Origin: JBBROS01 sp965217935
GTDB lineage: Bacteria; Pseudomonadota; Alphaproteobacteria; Acetobacterales; Acetobacteraceae
Length of the DNA: 64,000 bases
Assembly (NCBI GenBank): GCA_965217935.1
Contig: OZ244581.1
Location: forward strand, 3,782,001 to 3,846,000
Direction of reading: 5' to 3'
In this document: one piece after another, positions 25,017-34,323 of the stretch
Numbering within the stretch: position 1 is the first letter of the stretch
Layout of the letters: each line of letters starts with the position of its first letter
Position numbers and translations under genes: made by a program
The notes under the pieces: generated by a model
What the model saw: only the letters and a program-made list of their open reading frames with translations
Told to the model about the DNA's origin: nothing
Databases searched by the model: none

Positions 25017-26035
25017 TCCCCGCCACCGTCATCACCGGCTTCCTCGGCGCGGGCAAGACCACCCTGCTGCGCCACCTGGTCGAGCACGCCGGTGGCCGCC
25101 GCCTCGCCCTTCTGGTCAACGAGTTCGGCGCGGTCGGCGTCGATGCCGACACCATGCGCGGCTGCGGCATCCCGGCCTGCGAGGAGGCCGACATCGTCGA
25201 GCTTGCCAACGGCTGCCTGTGCTGCACCGTCGCCGACGAGTTCCTCCCCGCCATGCAGGCCCTGCTCGACCGGCCCGACCCGCCCGAGCACATCGTCATC
25301 GAGACCTCCGGCCTGGCCCTCCCGAAACCCTTGCTCAAGGCGTTCAACTGGCCCGGCATCCGCGAGCGCGTTACGGTCGACGGCGTCATCACTGTCGTGG
25401 ACGGCCCCGCCGTCGCGGCCGGGCGCTTTGCCGACGACCCGGAAGCAGTGGCCCGCCAGCGCGCCGAGGATCCGGGCCTCGACCACGACAACCCGCTGGC
25501 CGAGGTCTACGAGGACCAGCTCGCCTGCGCCGACCTCGTCGTATTGAACAAGGCGGACCTGCTCGACGCGGACGGCCTCGACCGCCTCCGCCGCCAGGTC
25601 GCGGCCAGCCTGCCCCGCGCGGTCCAGGTCGTGCCGGCCCGCCACGGGCAGCTTGACCCGGCCGTCGTCCTCGGCCTGGCCGCCGCGGCGGAACATGACC
25701 TCGACGCCCGGCCCTCCTGCCACGACGCCGAGGACGGCGAGCACGAGCACGACGATTTCGAGAGCTTCGTCGTCTCGCTGCCCGAGACTGAAGCGCCCGC
25801 TGCCCTGCTCACGCGCCTGCGCGGCCTGGCCGAGACCCATAAGGTGCTGCGCATGAAGGGGTTCGCCGCCGTCGCCGGCAAGCCGATGCGCCTCGCGATC
25901 CAGGGCGTCGGCGCCCGCTTCAGCCAAGCCTTCGACCGCCCCTGGAAGCCGGGCGAGCCGCGCGCCGGCCACCTGGTCGTGATCGGCCAGGCCGGGCTGG
26001 ACCGCGCCGCCATCGAGCGCGGGATCGCCGGCTGA
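25013..26035 (+). CDS. cobW: Cobalamin-associated GTPase CobW
   Basis: G3E-family GTPase of 340 residues thought to deliver cobalt to the cobaltochelatase. The P-loop is GFLGAGKTT (residues 9-17), the metal-binding motif is C68-L-C70-C71, and NKAD is the guanine-specificity motif (about 182). A His/Asp/Glu-rich stretch (DAEDGEHEHDD, about 240-250) could bind metal. The C-terminal domain begins about residue 255. The ATG at 25013 overlaps the DUF1636 stop, and its TGA overlaps the cobN start. Confidence 0.95.
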   Translation: MIPATVITGFLGAGKTTLLRHLVEHAGGRRLALLVNEFGAVGVDADTMRGCGIPACEEADIVELANGCLCCTVADEFLPAMQALLDRPDPPEHIVIETSGLALPKPLLKAFNWPGIRERVTVDGVITVVDGPAVAAGRFADDPEAVARQRAEDPGLDHDNPLAEVYEDQLACADLVVLNKADLLDADGLDRLRRQVAASLPRAVQVVPARHGQLDPAVVLGLAAAAEHDLDARPSCHDAEDGEHEHDDFESFVVSLPETEAPAALLTRLRGLAETHKVLRMKGFAAVAGKPMRLAIQGVGARFSQAFDRPWKPGEPRAGHLVVIGQAGLDRAAIERGIAG

Positions 26036-29000
26036 TGCACCTGATCGTCCGCGAGCCGCGCAGCCTGGACGAGGACGCGCCGGCGCAGGACCTCGGGCAG
26101 ACGCCCGCCCCGCTCGTCGCCCTGTCGTTCTCCGACGCCGACCTCGGCGCGCTCGCCGCCGCCTGGACGCTGGCGCTGCCCGGCTTGCGGCTGGCGAGCC
26201 TCGGGCGGCTGCGGCACCCGCTCTCGGTCGACCTCTATCTGGAGCAGGTCGTCGCCGGGGCTGGCTGCGTCGTCGTCCGGCTGCTGGGCGGCCTGGACTA
26301 CTGGCGCTACGGCGTGGAGGAGACGGCTGCCCTGTGCCGCGCCAAAGGCATCCCGCTCGCCCTCCTCCCCGGCGACGCCGCGGACGACGCGAGGCTGCAA
26401 AGCCTCTCCACGGTCGCGCCCGGCGCCTGGGCGGCCCTCGATGCCTGTTTCCGCACCGGCGGACCCTCGAACATGCGCCTGCTGCTCGCCCACGCGGCGC
26501 ACCTGGCCGGGCTTGGTCCCGCGCCCGCCGGCGCCCCCGAGCCGGCGCCGCAGCACGGCGTCCACGCGCTCGACCTCGCCGGGGACGGCCCGCTTGCCGC
26601 CATCGTGCTCTACCGCTCGCACCTGCTCTCCGCCGACATCGCCCCAGCCGAGGCCCTGGCCCGCGCGCTGCGCGCCCGCGGTTTCGCCGTGGGCCTGCTC
26701 TATGCCGGCAGCCTGAAGGCGCCCGAGACAGCCGCCTACGTCGCCGCCACCCTGCGCGCCTGGCGGCCCGCCATCGTCCTCAACGCCACCAACTTCTCCG
26801 CCCGCCGGACCACCTCCGAGGGCGACGCGTCCCCGCTCGACGCGCCCGGCGTCCCGGTGCTGCAACTCGTGCTTGCCGGCATCAAGCGCGAAGCCTGGGC
26901 CGGATCCGCCCGCGGGCTGTCCGCGACCGACCTCGCCATGCAGGTCGTGCTCCCGGAGCTGGATGGCCGCCTGCTCACCGGCGCGATCTCGTTCAAGGCG
27001 GAGGCCGACCCGCATCCCGCCCTGCAATACGCCCGCACTATCCACGCCCCCGACCCGGACGGCATCGCGCTGGCCGCGGACCGCGCCGCCGGCTGGGCCA
27101 GGCTCGCCGCCGCCCCGGCCCGCGACCGCCGCATCGCCATCGTCCTGTCCGACTATCCCGGCATCGGCGGCCAGCGGGGCCACGCCGTCGGCCTCGACAG
27201 CTTCGCCAGCCTGGCCGCCATCCTCGGTTTGCTGCGGCACAGCTACGCCGTCGAGGCCCACGCGCCCGAAACCCTTGCCACCGCCCTTTGCGCCGCGCCG
27301 GCGACCCCGTTCCTGCCGGTCGGCGCCTACAAGCGCCTGTTCTCGACCCTTCCCGCCCCGGTGCAGCGGGCCGTCGTCGCGGCCTGGGGCGAACCGGAGG
27401 ACGATCCCAGCGTCCAATCCGGCGCCTTCGCCTTGCGACACGTGCAGGCGGGGCTTGCCACGGTCGCGCTGCAGCCGGACCGCGGCAGCGCCACGGACCG
27501 CCGGGCCGGGTATCACGATCCAGACCTGCCGCCGCGCCACGCCTACGTCGCCTTCTATCTCTGGCTGCGCCGGGTGATGGACGTTCATGCGATGGTTCAT
27601 CTGGGCGCCCACGGCAGCCTGGAATGGCTACCGGGCAAGGCCGCGGCGCTGTCCGCGGCGTGCTGCCCGCAAGCCCTGCTGGGCGGGCTGCCGGTGATCT
27701 ATCCGTTTATTGTCAACAACCCGGGCGAGGCCGCCTGCGCCAAGCGCCGCCTCGGGGCCGTCACCATCGGCCATCTCACTCCGCCCCTCTGCCGACCGGC
27801 CGCCCACGGCGCGGGGGCCGAACTGGAGCGGATGATCGACGAGTATGCCGCCGCGGACGGGCTTGACCGCCGGCGTGCCGCGATGCTTCGGGCCTCCATC
27901 CTCGAACAGGCCGAGGCCGCGGGCCTGCTCGCCGAAAGCGGGGCGCCGCGCGGCGCGGACCCGGACGAGGCGCTGGCCCGGCTCGACGCGTATCTCTGCG
28001 ACGTCAAGGACCTGCAAGTGCGCGACGGCTTGCACGTCTTCGGCCAAGCGCCGCGGGGCCGGGCCGGGATGCTGGACCGGATGGGCTGGGACGCCGCCGC
28101 GGCCCTGGACGCCTCGCCGGCGGCGGAACGCTCGGCCCTGCTCGCCGCGCTGGACGCCCGCTTCGTCCCTCCCGGCCCCGCCGGCGCGCCCACCCGCGGA
28201 CGGTCCGACGTGCTGCCCACCGGCCGCAACCTCTGCGCCATCGACCCGCGCGCCATCCCCACCTGCTCGGCCCTCGCCCTCGCCGAGCGCGCCGCCGAGG
28301 CCCTGCTGCGCCGCCACATGCAGGAGCACGGCGACTGGCCCCGCAGCCTGATCCTCGACCTCTGGGGCAGCGCCAGCATGAGGACCGGCGGCGAGGACCT
28401 CGCCCTCGCCTTCGTCCTGCTGGGCGCCCGCCCGCTCTGGGATGAGGGCAGCGCCCGCGTGTCAGGCTTCGAGGTGCTGCCGCTCGCGTTGCTCGACCGC
28501 CCGCGCGTCGACGTGACGCTGCGCATCTCCGGCCTGTTCCGGGACGCGTTCGAGGGCCAGGTCGCGCTGTTCGACAGCCTGGTCCGCGCCGTCGCCGGCC
28601 GCGACGAAAGCCCGGAGTGGAACCCGCTCGCAGCCTGCCGCGGGCAGGCGGCCCGCGCCGTGGTTCGCGTCTACGGCGCGCCGGCCGGGCAGTACGGGGC
28701 GGGCGAGGCGACGGGGGAGAGCTGGCTCGCCGCCTCCGCCGGAAGTTACGGCAAGGGCCTCGACGGCGCGCCGGACCCTGTTGGCCTCGCCGCCCGGGTG
28801 GCCTGCGCGGACGCCTTCGTCCATGCCCAGGACCACGCCGAGACCGACCTGCTCGACAGCCCGGACTGGGCCGCGCACGAGGGCGGGTTCGCGCAGGCCG
28901 CCGCCGCCCTGGGCGCCGCCCCGGCCCTGTATCACCTCGACACCGCCGAGCCGGACCGCCCGCGCCCGCGCCTGGTGGGCGAGGAGGTGGTCCGCGTCGT

Positions 29001-29292
29001 CCGCGGCCGGGCCGCCAACCCGGCCTGGATCGCCGGCATGATGCGGCACGGCTACTGCGGGGCGGCGGAGATCGCCCGGCCGCTCGCAGCCCTGCAAGCC
29101 TACGCGCAAACCTTGCCGCAACGCTTCGACGCGCAATTCGACCTGCTGTATAGCGCCACGCTCGGGAACGAGGCCGTGGACGCGTTCCTGCGGGACCATA
29201 ACCCCGAGGCGCGGGCCGACATGGCCGCCCGGTTCGCCGACGCGCAAGCGGCCGGGCTTTGGCACCCGCGCCGGAACGTGCCGCCATGCTGA
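26035..29292 (+). CDS. cobN: Aerobic cobaltochelatase subunit CobN
   Basis: Large subunit (1085 residues) of the ATP-dependent cobaltochelatase that inserts cobalt into hydrogenobyrinic acid a,c-diamide. Conserved stretches are YHDPDLPPRHAYVAFYLWL (about 494), VHLGAHGSLEWLPGK (about 520-534) and YPFIVNNPGEA (about 560). The length is somewhat short of the 1100-1275 of well-known CobN but within family variation. The partner subunits CobS and CobT are not in this window. The stop overlaps the cobG start by 7 bp. Confidence 0.96.
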   Translation: MHLIVREPRSLDEDAPAQDLGQTPAPLVALSFSDADLGALAAAWTLALPGLRLASLGRLRHPLSVDLYLEQVVAGAGCVVVRLLGGLDYWRYGVEETAALCRAKGIPLALLPGDAADDARLQSLSTVAPGAWAALDACFRTGGPSNMRLLLAHAAHLAGLGPAPAGAPEPAPQHGVHALDLAGDGPLAAIVLYRSHLLSADIAPAEALARALRARGFAVGLLYAGSLKAPETAAYVAATLRAWRPAIVLNATNFSARRTTSEGDASPLDAPGVPVLQLVLAGIKREAWAGSARGLSATDLAMQVVLPELDGRLLTGAISFKAEADPHPALQYARTIHAPDPDGIALAADRAAGWARLAAAPARDRRIAIVLSDYPGIGGQRGHAVGLDSFASLAAILGLLRHSYAVEAHAPETLATALCAAPATPFLPVGAYKRLFSTLPAPVQRAVVAAWGEPEDDPSVQSGAFALRHVQAGLATVALQPDRGSATDRRAGYHDPDLPPRHAYVAFYLWLRRVMDVHAMVHLGAHGSLEWLPGKAAALSAACCPQALLGGLPVIYPFIVNNPGEAACAKRRLGAVTIGHLTPPLCRPAAHGAGAELERMIDEYAAADGLDRRRAAMLRASILEQAEAAGLLAESGAPRGADPDEALARLDAYLCDVKDLQVRDGLHVFGQAPRGRAGMLDRMGWDAAAALDASPAAERSALLAALDARFVPPGPAGAPTRGRSDVLPTGRNLCAIDPRAIPTCSALALAERAAEALLRRHMQEHGDWPRSLILDLWGSASMRTGGEDLALAFVLLGARPLWDEGSARVSGFEVLPLALLDRPRVDVTLRISGLFRDAFEGQVALFDSLVRAVAGRDESPEWNPLAACRGQAARAVVRVYGAPAGQYGAGEATGESWLAASAGSYGKGLDGAPDPVGLAARVACADAFVHAQDHAETDLLDSPDWAAHEGGFAQAAAALGAAPALYHLDTAEPDRPRPRLVGEEVVRVVRGRAANPAWIAGMMRHGYCGAAEIARPLAALQAYAQTLPQRFDAQFDLLYSATLGNEAVDAFLRDHNPEARADMAARFADAQAAGLWHPRRNVPPC

Positions 29293-30305
29293 AGCGCGGC
29301 TGGTGCCCCGGGCTTTACGACCCGATGCCGACCGGGGACGGGCTGCTGGTCCGGGTCAAGCCGCCCGGCGCGCGCCTCGCGCCGCAAGCCGCCCTGGCCC
29401 TCGCCGATGCGGCCGGCGCATTCGGCAACGGCGTCATCGAGCTCACGCAGCGCGGCAACCTGCAAGTCCGCGGGCTGACGCCCGCCTCGACGGCCCCGTT
29501 CGCCGCGGCGATGGTCGCGGCGGGCCTGGCCGATCCCGACGCCGCGCGGGAAGCCCGCCGGGTCGTCATGCCCCCGCCGCTCCTGGGCGAAGATCCGGGG
29601 CTCGCGCGCAACGCCGCCGCCTTGACGCATGCCTTGGACCGAGCCTTTGCCGAGGACGGCCGCCTCGCCCATCTGCCCGCCAAGTTCGGCGTCGCCGTCG
29701 ATGCAGGGGGCGTCCTCGGCGGCCGCCCGCTCGCGGCCGACCTCGTTGTCTGGACCGATGGCCAGAGGACCGAACTCCGTCTGCCCCGGCGCGATGCCGC
29801 GCCCACGCCCGCGCCGGTGGGTTTGCTGCCCTATGACGAAGCAACCGCCGCCTTCGGCTTGGCGCCCCCGTTCGCGCAGTTGGATGCCGCGATGCTGCAT
29901 CGCGTCGCGGCATTGGCGGAGGAGCATGGGACCGATCTCCGCATCACCCCCTGGCGGGCGATCCTGCTCGCCCGCGTCCGGCGGGCCGACGCGGGGCGGA
30001 TTGCCGCGGCGGCAGGCGAGGCGTGGATCACCGACCCTGCCGACCCGAGGCTGCTCGTCACCGCTTGCATCGGCCTGCCGGGCTGCGCCAGTGGCGTCGT
30101 CCCGGCCCGCGCGGACGCGGCCCGCCTGCGCCCGACGGTCCCGGTCCACGTCTCCGGGTGCGCCAAAGGCTGCGCCCACCCGGGGCCTGCCGCCCGCGTG
30201 CTGGTCGGCCGGGCGGGACGCTACGACCTGGTGCGGAACGGCCGGGCCAAGGATGCGCCCGCTGCCACAGCCCTCAGCTTCGCCGCCGCCGCGGCTCTGC
30301 TATGA
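29286..30305 (+). CDS. cobG: Precorrin-3B synthase CobG
   Basis: Oxygen-dependent mono-oxygenase that converts precorrin-3A to precorrin-3B, the committing step of the aerobic pathway. It has the ferredoxin-like sulfite/nitrite-reductase repeat fold. The [4Fe-4S]/sirohaem-type cysteines are C261, C267, C292 and C296 (spacing Cx5C and Cx3C). ELTQRGNLQVRGL near 53-65 is the N-terminal half-domain signature. The start (MLKRGWCPG) overlaps cobN. The 339-residue length is normal for CobG. Its presence shows that corrin synthesis here follows the oxygen-requiring route. Confidence 0.92.
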   Translation: MLKRGWCPGLYDPMPTGDGLLVRVKPPGARLAPQAALALADAAGAFGNGVIELTQRGNLQVRGLTPASTAPFAAAMVAAGLADPDAAREARRVVMPPPLLGEDPGLARNAAALTHALDRAFAEDGRLAHLPAKFGVAVDAGGVLGGRPLAADLVVWTDGQRTELRLPRRDAAPTPAPVGLLPYDEATAAFGLAPPFAQLDAAMLHRVAALAEEHGTDLRITPWRAILLARVRRADAGRIAAAAGEAWITDPADPRLLVTACIGLPGCASGVVPARADAARLRPTVPVHVSGCAKGCAHPGPAARVLVGRAGRYDLVRNGRAKDAPAATALSFAAAAALL

Positions 30306-30928
30306 CCCGACCCTATGAGCGCGACGGCGCCGCGATCTACCGGCAATCCTTCGCCATCATCCGCGCCGAGACCGATCTCTCCGGTTTCTCCGATGCCGAG
30401 GCGCGCGTCGTGGTCCGTCTGGTCCATGCCTGCGGGATGCCGGAGATCGCGCCCGCCATCCGCTTCCACCCGCGGTTCGCCGAGACGGCGCAGGCGGCGT
30501 TGCGGGCCGGCGCATCGATCCTGTGCGACGCCAAGATGGTCGCGCACGGCATCACTCGGCCCCGCCTTCCCGCGGACAACCTCGTGGTCTGCACGCTGGA
30601 TGACCCCTCGGCCGCGCTCCATGCCGGCCGGATCGGCAACACGCGCTCCGCCGCGGCGCTCGACCTGTGGGGCGAGCGCCTCCGCGGCGCCTTGGTGGTC
30701 ATCGGCAACGCGCCCACCGCGCTGTTCCATCTGCTGGACCTGCTGGACGCGGGCGGCCCCAAGCCCGCCGCGATCATCGGATTGCCGGTGGGCTTCGTCG
30801 GCGCGGCGGAGTCGAAGGCGGCCCTGGCCTGCGCCGCGCCGGCGCCGTGGATGATCGTCGAAGGGCGCCGCGGGGGCAGCGCGATGGCGGTTGCCGCCGT
30901 CAACGCGCTGGCCAGCGAGCGCGAATGA
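30302..30928 (+). CDS. cobH: Precorrin-8X methylmutase CobH
   Basis: Enzyme of 208 residues that moves a methyl group from C11 to C12, giving hydrogenobyrinate. The catalytic His lies in the segment MVAHGITRPRLP (about 79-90). Other conserved parts are GRIGNTRSAAAL (about 108-119), VIGNAPTALFHLLDL and GLPVGFVGAAESK. The length is typical. It overlaps cobG by 4 bp and cobI by 4 bp. Confidence 0.95.
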   Translation: MTRPYERDGAAIYRQSFAIIRAETDLSGFSDAEARVVVRLVHACGMPEIAPAIRFHPRFAETAQAALRAGASILCDAKMVAHGITRPRLPADNLVVCTLDDPSAALHAGRIGNTRSAAALDLWGERLRGALVVIGNAPTALFHLLDLLDAGGPKPAAIIGLPVGFVGAAESKAALACAAPAPWMIVEGRRGGSAMAVAAVNALASERE

Positions 30929-31647
30929 CCGGGACGCTGCATATCGTCGGCATGGGCCCGGGCGACCCCGAGCTGCTGACCCTGAAGGCCGTCCGCGTGC
31001 TTGGCCAGGCTCCGGTGGTCGCCTTCTTCGCCAAGCGCGGGCGCCAGGGCCACGCGCGGCGCATCGCCGACGCGCACCTGCCGCCCGGGGCCGAGCTGCT
31101 TCGCTTCGAGTATCCCTACACCACGGAGATCCCGGTTGAGGACCCGTGCTATGAACGGGCGCTGGCCGGGTTCTACGAGGAGAGCGCGGCGACCCTGGCT
31201 CTGCGCTTGGAGGCCGGGTTGGACGCGGCGTTGCTGTGCGAGGGCGATCCGTTCTTCTACGGGTCGGCGATGCACCTGTTCGACCGGCTTGCCGCGCGGT
31301 TTCCCACCTCCGTCGTGCCGGGGGTCACGGCGATGAGCGGCTGCTGGTCGCAGGCCCGGCTGCCGATGACCCACGGCGACGACGTGCTGACGGTGCTCCC
31401 CGGCACCATGCCCGGCCCCGAGCTTGCCCGCCGCCTGGCCGGCGCCGACGCCGCGGTGGTGATGAAGCTGGGCAGCAACCTGCCGAAGGTCCGCGCCGCG
31501 CTGGACGAGGCGGGGCTAATGTCCCGGGCCATGCTGGTCGAGCATGGGACGATGCCGGAGGCGCGAATGTTTCCCGTGGAACATTCCGGGGCGGCGGCCC
31601 CTTACTTCTCACTGATCCTGGTGCCGGGGCGGCAAGGTCCCCGATGA
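30925..31647 (+). CDS. cobI: Precorrin-2 C20-methyltransferase CobI
   Basis: SAM-dependent tetrapyrrole methylase of 240 residues that methylates precorrin-2 at C20. The family's N-terminal GMGPGDPELLTLKA, the middle LCEGDPFFYGSAMHLF and VVPGVTAMSGCWS are all present (residues about 9-22, 95-110 and 130-142). It is linked by 4-bp overlaps to cobH before and cobJ after. Confidence 0.95.
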   Translation: MTGTLHIVGMGPGDPELLTLKAVRVLGQAPVVAFFAKRGRQGHARRIADAHLPPGAELLRFEYPYTTEIPVEDPCYERALAGFYEESAATLALRLEAGLDAALLCEGDPFFYGSAMHLFDRLAARFPTSVVPGVTAMSGCWSQARLPMTHGDDVLTVLPGTMPGPELARRLAGADAAVVMKLGSNLPKVRAALDEAGLMSRAMLVEHGTMPEARMFPVEHSGAAAPYFSLILVPGRQGPR

Positions 31648-32393
31648 GCGGGCGCCTCATGATCCTGGGCATCGGCCCCGGCGACCTGGCGCTGATCACC
31701 CCGCAGACGATGGCCGCGATCGAGGAGGCGCAGGACCTGGTCGGCTACGCTCCCTATCTTGCCCGTCTGCCCGTCCGGCCAGGCCAGGCCCGGCACGCGA
31801 GCGACAACCGGGTCGAGTTGGACCGCGCGCGCCATGCGCTTGGCCTCGCCGATGCGGGGCGGCGGGTCGCCGTCGTGTCCGGCGGCGATGCGGGGGTGTT
31901 TGCAATGGCGAGCGCCGTGTTCGAGGCCGTCGAGGCCGGGCCGGAGAGTTGGCGGGGGCTGGACATCGTGGTTCTGCCGGGGGTGTCGGCCATGTTCGCC
32001 GCCGCCGCCCGGCTCGGGGCGCCGCTGGGGCACGATTTCTGCGCCATCTCGCTTTCGGACAATCTGAAGCCTTGGCCGTTGGTGCTGAAACGGCTGACGG
32101 TTGCGGCCTCGGCCGGGTTCGTGATCGCGCTCTACAACCCGGCGTCGCGGGCGCGGCCCTGGCAACTCCCCGCCGCGTTCGAGGCCCTGCGGGGCGTGCT
32201 GCCGGGCCACGTGCCCGTCGCGTTCGCAACCGCCGTGACCCGGCCCGACGAGCGCATCACGCAAACCACGCTGGCCGAGGCGGACCCGTCGCTGGCGGAT
32301 ATGCGGACGGTCGTGCTGATCGGCTCCGAGGCCACTCGAAGCATCCCCCGGCCTGTGGGCGCCTGGCTCTACACGCCGCGAAGTGCGGTCTGA
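31644..32393 (+). CDS. cobJ: Precorrin-3B C17-methyltransferase CobJ
   Basis: SAM-dependent methylase and ring-contraction enzyme, 249 residues. Motifs: GIGPGDLALITPQ at the N-terminus, VVSGGDAGVFAMAS (about 74-87), VVLPGVSAMFAAAARLGAP, GHDFCAISLSDNLKPW, and IALYNPASRARPWQL. The last is typical of CobJ/CbiH. The 3' end overlaps the convergent cobK by 25 bp, so the last residues of both are encoded on opposite strands of the same DNA. Confidence 0.95.
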   Translation: MSGRLMILGIGPGDLALITPQTMAAIEEAQDLVGYAPYLARLPVRPGQARHASDNRVELDRARHALGLADAGRRVAVVSGGDAGVFAMASAVFEAVEAGPESWRGLDIVVLPGVSAMFAAAARLGAPLGHDFCAISLSDNLKPWPLVLKRLTVAASAGFVIALYNPASRARPWQLPAAFEALRGVLPGHVPVAFATAVTRPDERITQTTLAEADPSLADMRTVVLIGSEATRSIPRPVGAWLYTPRSAV

Positions 32394-33118
32394 TGCAGCC
32401 AGGCCAGGGCTGCCTCGACGGTTTCGACCGAGGGCGGCTCGGGCGCTGCCGGGCGGGAAACCAAGATGACGGGCAGACCGAGGGCGCGCGCCGCCCGGAG
32501 CTTGGCTTCCGTTGCCGTGCCGCCGGAATTCTTGCTGACCAGCACGTCGATGCGCTCCGTTTCGAGCAGCGCCCGTTCCCCGGCCTCCCCGAACGGCCCG
32601 CGCGCCGCGATGCAACGGGCAGAGGGGGGCAGCGTGCCGGGCTGCGGCGGCTCCACGCTGCGGACCAGGTAGTCGTGCCAGGGGGCGGCGCGAAAGGGCG
32701 CCAGTTCCTGCTGGCCGACGGTGAGGAACACCCGGCGCGGGGCCGGGCCGAGGGCGGCTGCGGCGCCTTGCATGGCAGGAACTTCGGTCCAGCGGTCGCC
32801 CGGGCAGGGATGCCAGGGCGGGCGCGAGACCGCGAGCCTTGGCACGCCGGCCTGCTTGGCGGCGAGGGCTGCGTTGGCGTGCATCCGGGCGGCGAAGGGA
32901 TGGGTGGCGTCGATCAGCGCGTCGACGCGCTCGTCGCGCAGGTAGGCGGCCAGGCCGTTTGCGCCGCCGAAGCCGCCGCGGCGGTTCGGGACGTCGGGCA
33001 GGACCGGCGCGCGCGTGCGGCCGGCGAGCGACAACAGGGGGTGAACGCGCGCGTCGTTTGCCAGCGCGCGGGCGAGGGCCGAGGCTTCCGTTGTCCCGCC
33101 CAGGATCAAGACCTTCAT
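32369..33118 (-). CDS. cobK: Precorrin-6A reductase CobK
   Basis: NADPH-dependent reductase of 249 residues converting precorrin-6A to precorrin-6B. The N-terminal ILGGTTEASALARAL (about 4-18), DATHPFAARMHANA (about 70-83) and VSKNSGGTATEAKL near 194 are family blocks. It is encoded opposite to its neighbours: tail-to-tail with cobJ (25-bp overlap) and head-to-head with cobL (14-bp gap), so it must use a promoter inside or over cobL sequence. Confidence 0.95.
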   Translation of the reverse strand: MKVLILGGTTEASALARALANDARVHPLLSLAGRTRAPVLPDVPNRRGGFGGANGLAAYLRDERVDALIDATHPFAARMHANAALAAKQAGVPRLAVSRPPWHPCPGDRWTEVPAMQGAAAALGPAPRRVFLTVGQQELAPFRAAPWHDYLVRSVEPPQPGTLPPSARCIAARGPFGEAGERALLETERIDVLVSKNSGGTATEAKLRAARALGLPVILVSRPAAPEPPSVETVEAALAWLHQTALRGV

Positions 33119-33132
33119 CGCGCCGGTAGAGC

Positions 33133-34323
33133 ATGACCGGGCCTTGGCTCGCTATCCTCGGCATCAACGAGGACGGCTGTCTTTCGCCGGAAGCGGCCCG
33201 GCTGGTGCGGGACGCCGTGCTGGTGATCGGGGGGGAGCGGCACCTGGCTTTGGCCGGGCGCTACCTGCGCGGGGAACGGCGGGCGTGGCCGAGGCCGCTT
33301 GCGGGGGCGATGCCGGACATCCTGGGCCATCGCGGGCGGGCGGTGGCGGTGCTTGCGTCCGGCGATCCGCTGTGGTTCGGGATCGCCGGCCTGCTGCTGC
33401 GGCATGTTGACCGGGCGGAGATGCGGATCATCCCGGCGCTTTCGTCGTTCGTCCTTGCCGCGGCGCGGCTGGGGTGGGCGTTGCAGGACGTTAGTTGCCT
33501 GTCGTGCTGCGGGCGGCCGGTTGAGGCGGTGGTCCCGCGGCTGCATCACGGCGCGCGGCTGCTGGTCCTGTCCGCCGATGAGAGGACGCCGGCGGTCATC
33601 GCTGGCTTGCTGCGCGCCAAGGGCTTCGCGGAGTCCACGCTGCATGTCATGGAGGCGCTTGGCGGGCCGGGCGAGCGGGTCCGCACGGTGGGGCTGGGTG
33701 CGTTGCCGGATGATATCGGGGCGCTGAACCTGGTCGGGATCGAGGCGGCGGGGGCGGCCGGGCTGGCGCTCGCGCCCGGGCTTGAGGACGGGCTGTTCGC
33801 GCACGACGGGCAGATTACTAAGCGGGAGATGCGGGCCTTGACGCTGTCCGCGCTCGCGCCCCGGCCGGGCGAGCTGCTGTGGGACGTTGGCTGCGGGTCG
33901 GGTTCGGTCGGCATCGAGTGGATGCTGCGGCATCCCTCTTGCCGGGCGGTGGGGATCGAGGCGCAGCCGGCCCGGGCCGTACGGGCGCGGGGCAATGCTC
34001 TGGCGTTGGGCGTGCCGGGGCTTGAGGTGGTTGACGGGTTCGCGCCGGGCGCCTTCGAGGGGCTTGCTCCGCCGGATGCCGTGTTCCTTGGCGGGGGGGC
34101 GCAGCGGGCCGGGGTGATCGATGCGGCCTACGGCTCGCTGTGCCGGGGTGGGCGGCTGGTCGCGAATGCCATCGCGCTGCGGACCGAGGCGGCGTTGATC
34201 GAGGCGCAGGCGCGGTATGGCGGCTCGCTGCTGCGGGTCGGGCTTGAGCGGCTGGACCAGGTGGGTGGGATGGCGGCATACCGGCCGGCGATGACGGTGA
34301 CGCAGTGGCGGGTGGAGCGGTGA
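33133..34323 (+). CDS. cobL: Precorrin-6Y C5,15-methyltransferase (decarboxylating)
   Basis: Bifunctional fusion of 396 residues: an N-terminal CbiE-type tetrapyrrole methylase (about 1-205; VLASGDPLWFGIAG near 75) and a C-terminal CbiT-type methyltransferase with the SAM motif LLWDVGCGSGSVGIEWM (about 250-266). It adds methyl groups at C5 and C15 and decarboxylates the C12 acetate. The stop (34321-34323) overlaps a GTG that opens a truncated cobE-like ORF generated by a local tandem duplication. Confidence 0.95.
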   Translation: MTGPWLAILGINEDGCLSPEAARLVRDAVLVIGGERHLALAGRYLRGERRAWPRPLAGAMPDILGHRGRAVAVLASGDPLWFGIAGLLLRHVDRAEMRIIPALSSFVLAAARLGWALQDVSCLSCCGRPVEAVVPRLHHGARLLVLSADERTPAVIAGLLRAKGFAESTLHVMEALGGPGERVRTVGLGALPDDIGALNLVGIEAAGAAGLALAPGLEDGLFAHDGQITKREMRALTLSALAPRPGELLWDVGCGSGSVGIEWMLRHPSCRAVGIEAQPARAVRARGNALALGVPGLEVVDGFAPGAFEGLAPPDAVFLGGGAQRAGVIDAAYGSLCRGGRLVANAIALRTEAALIEAQARYGGSLLRVGLERLDQVGGMAAYRPAMTVTQWRVER

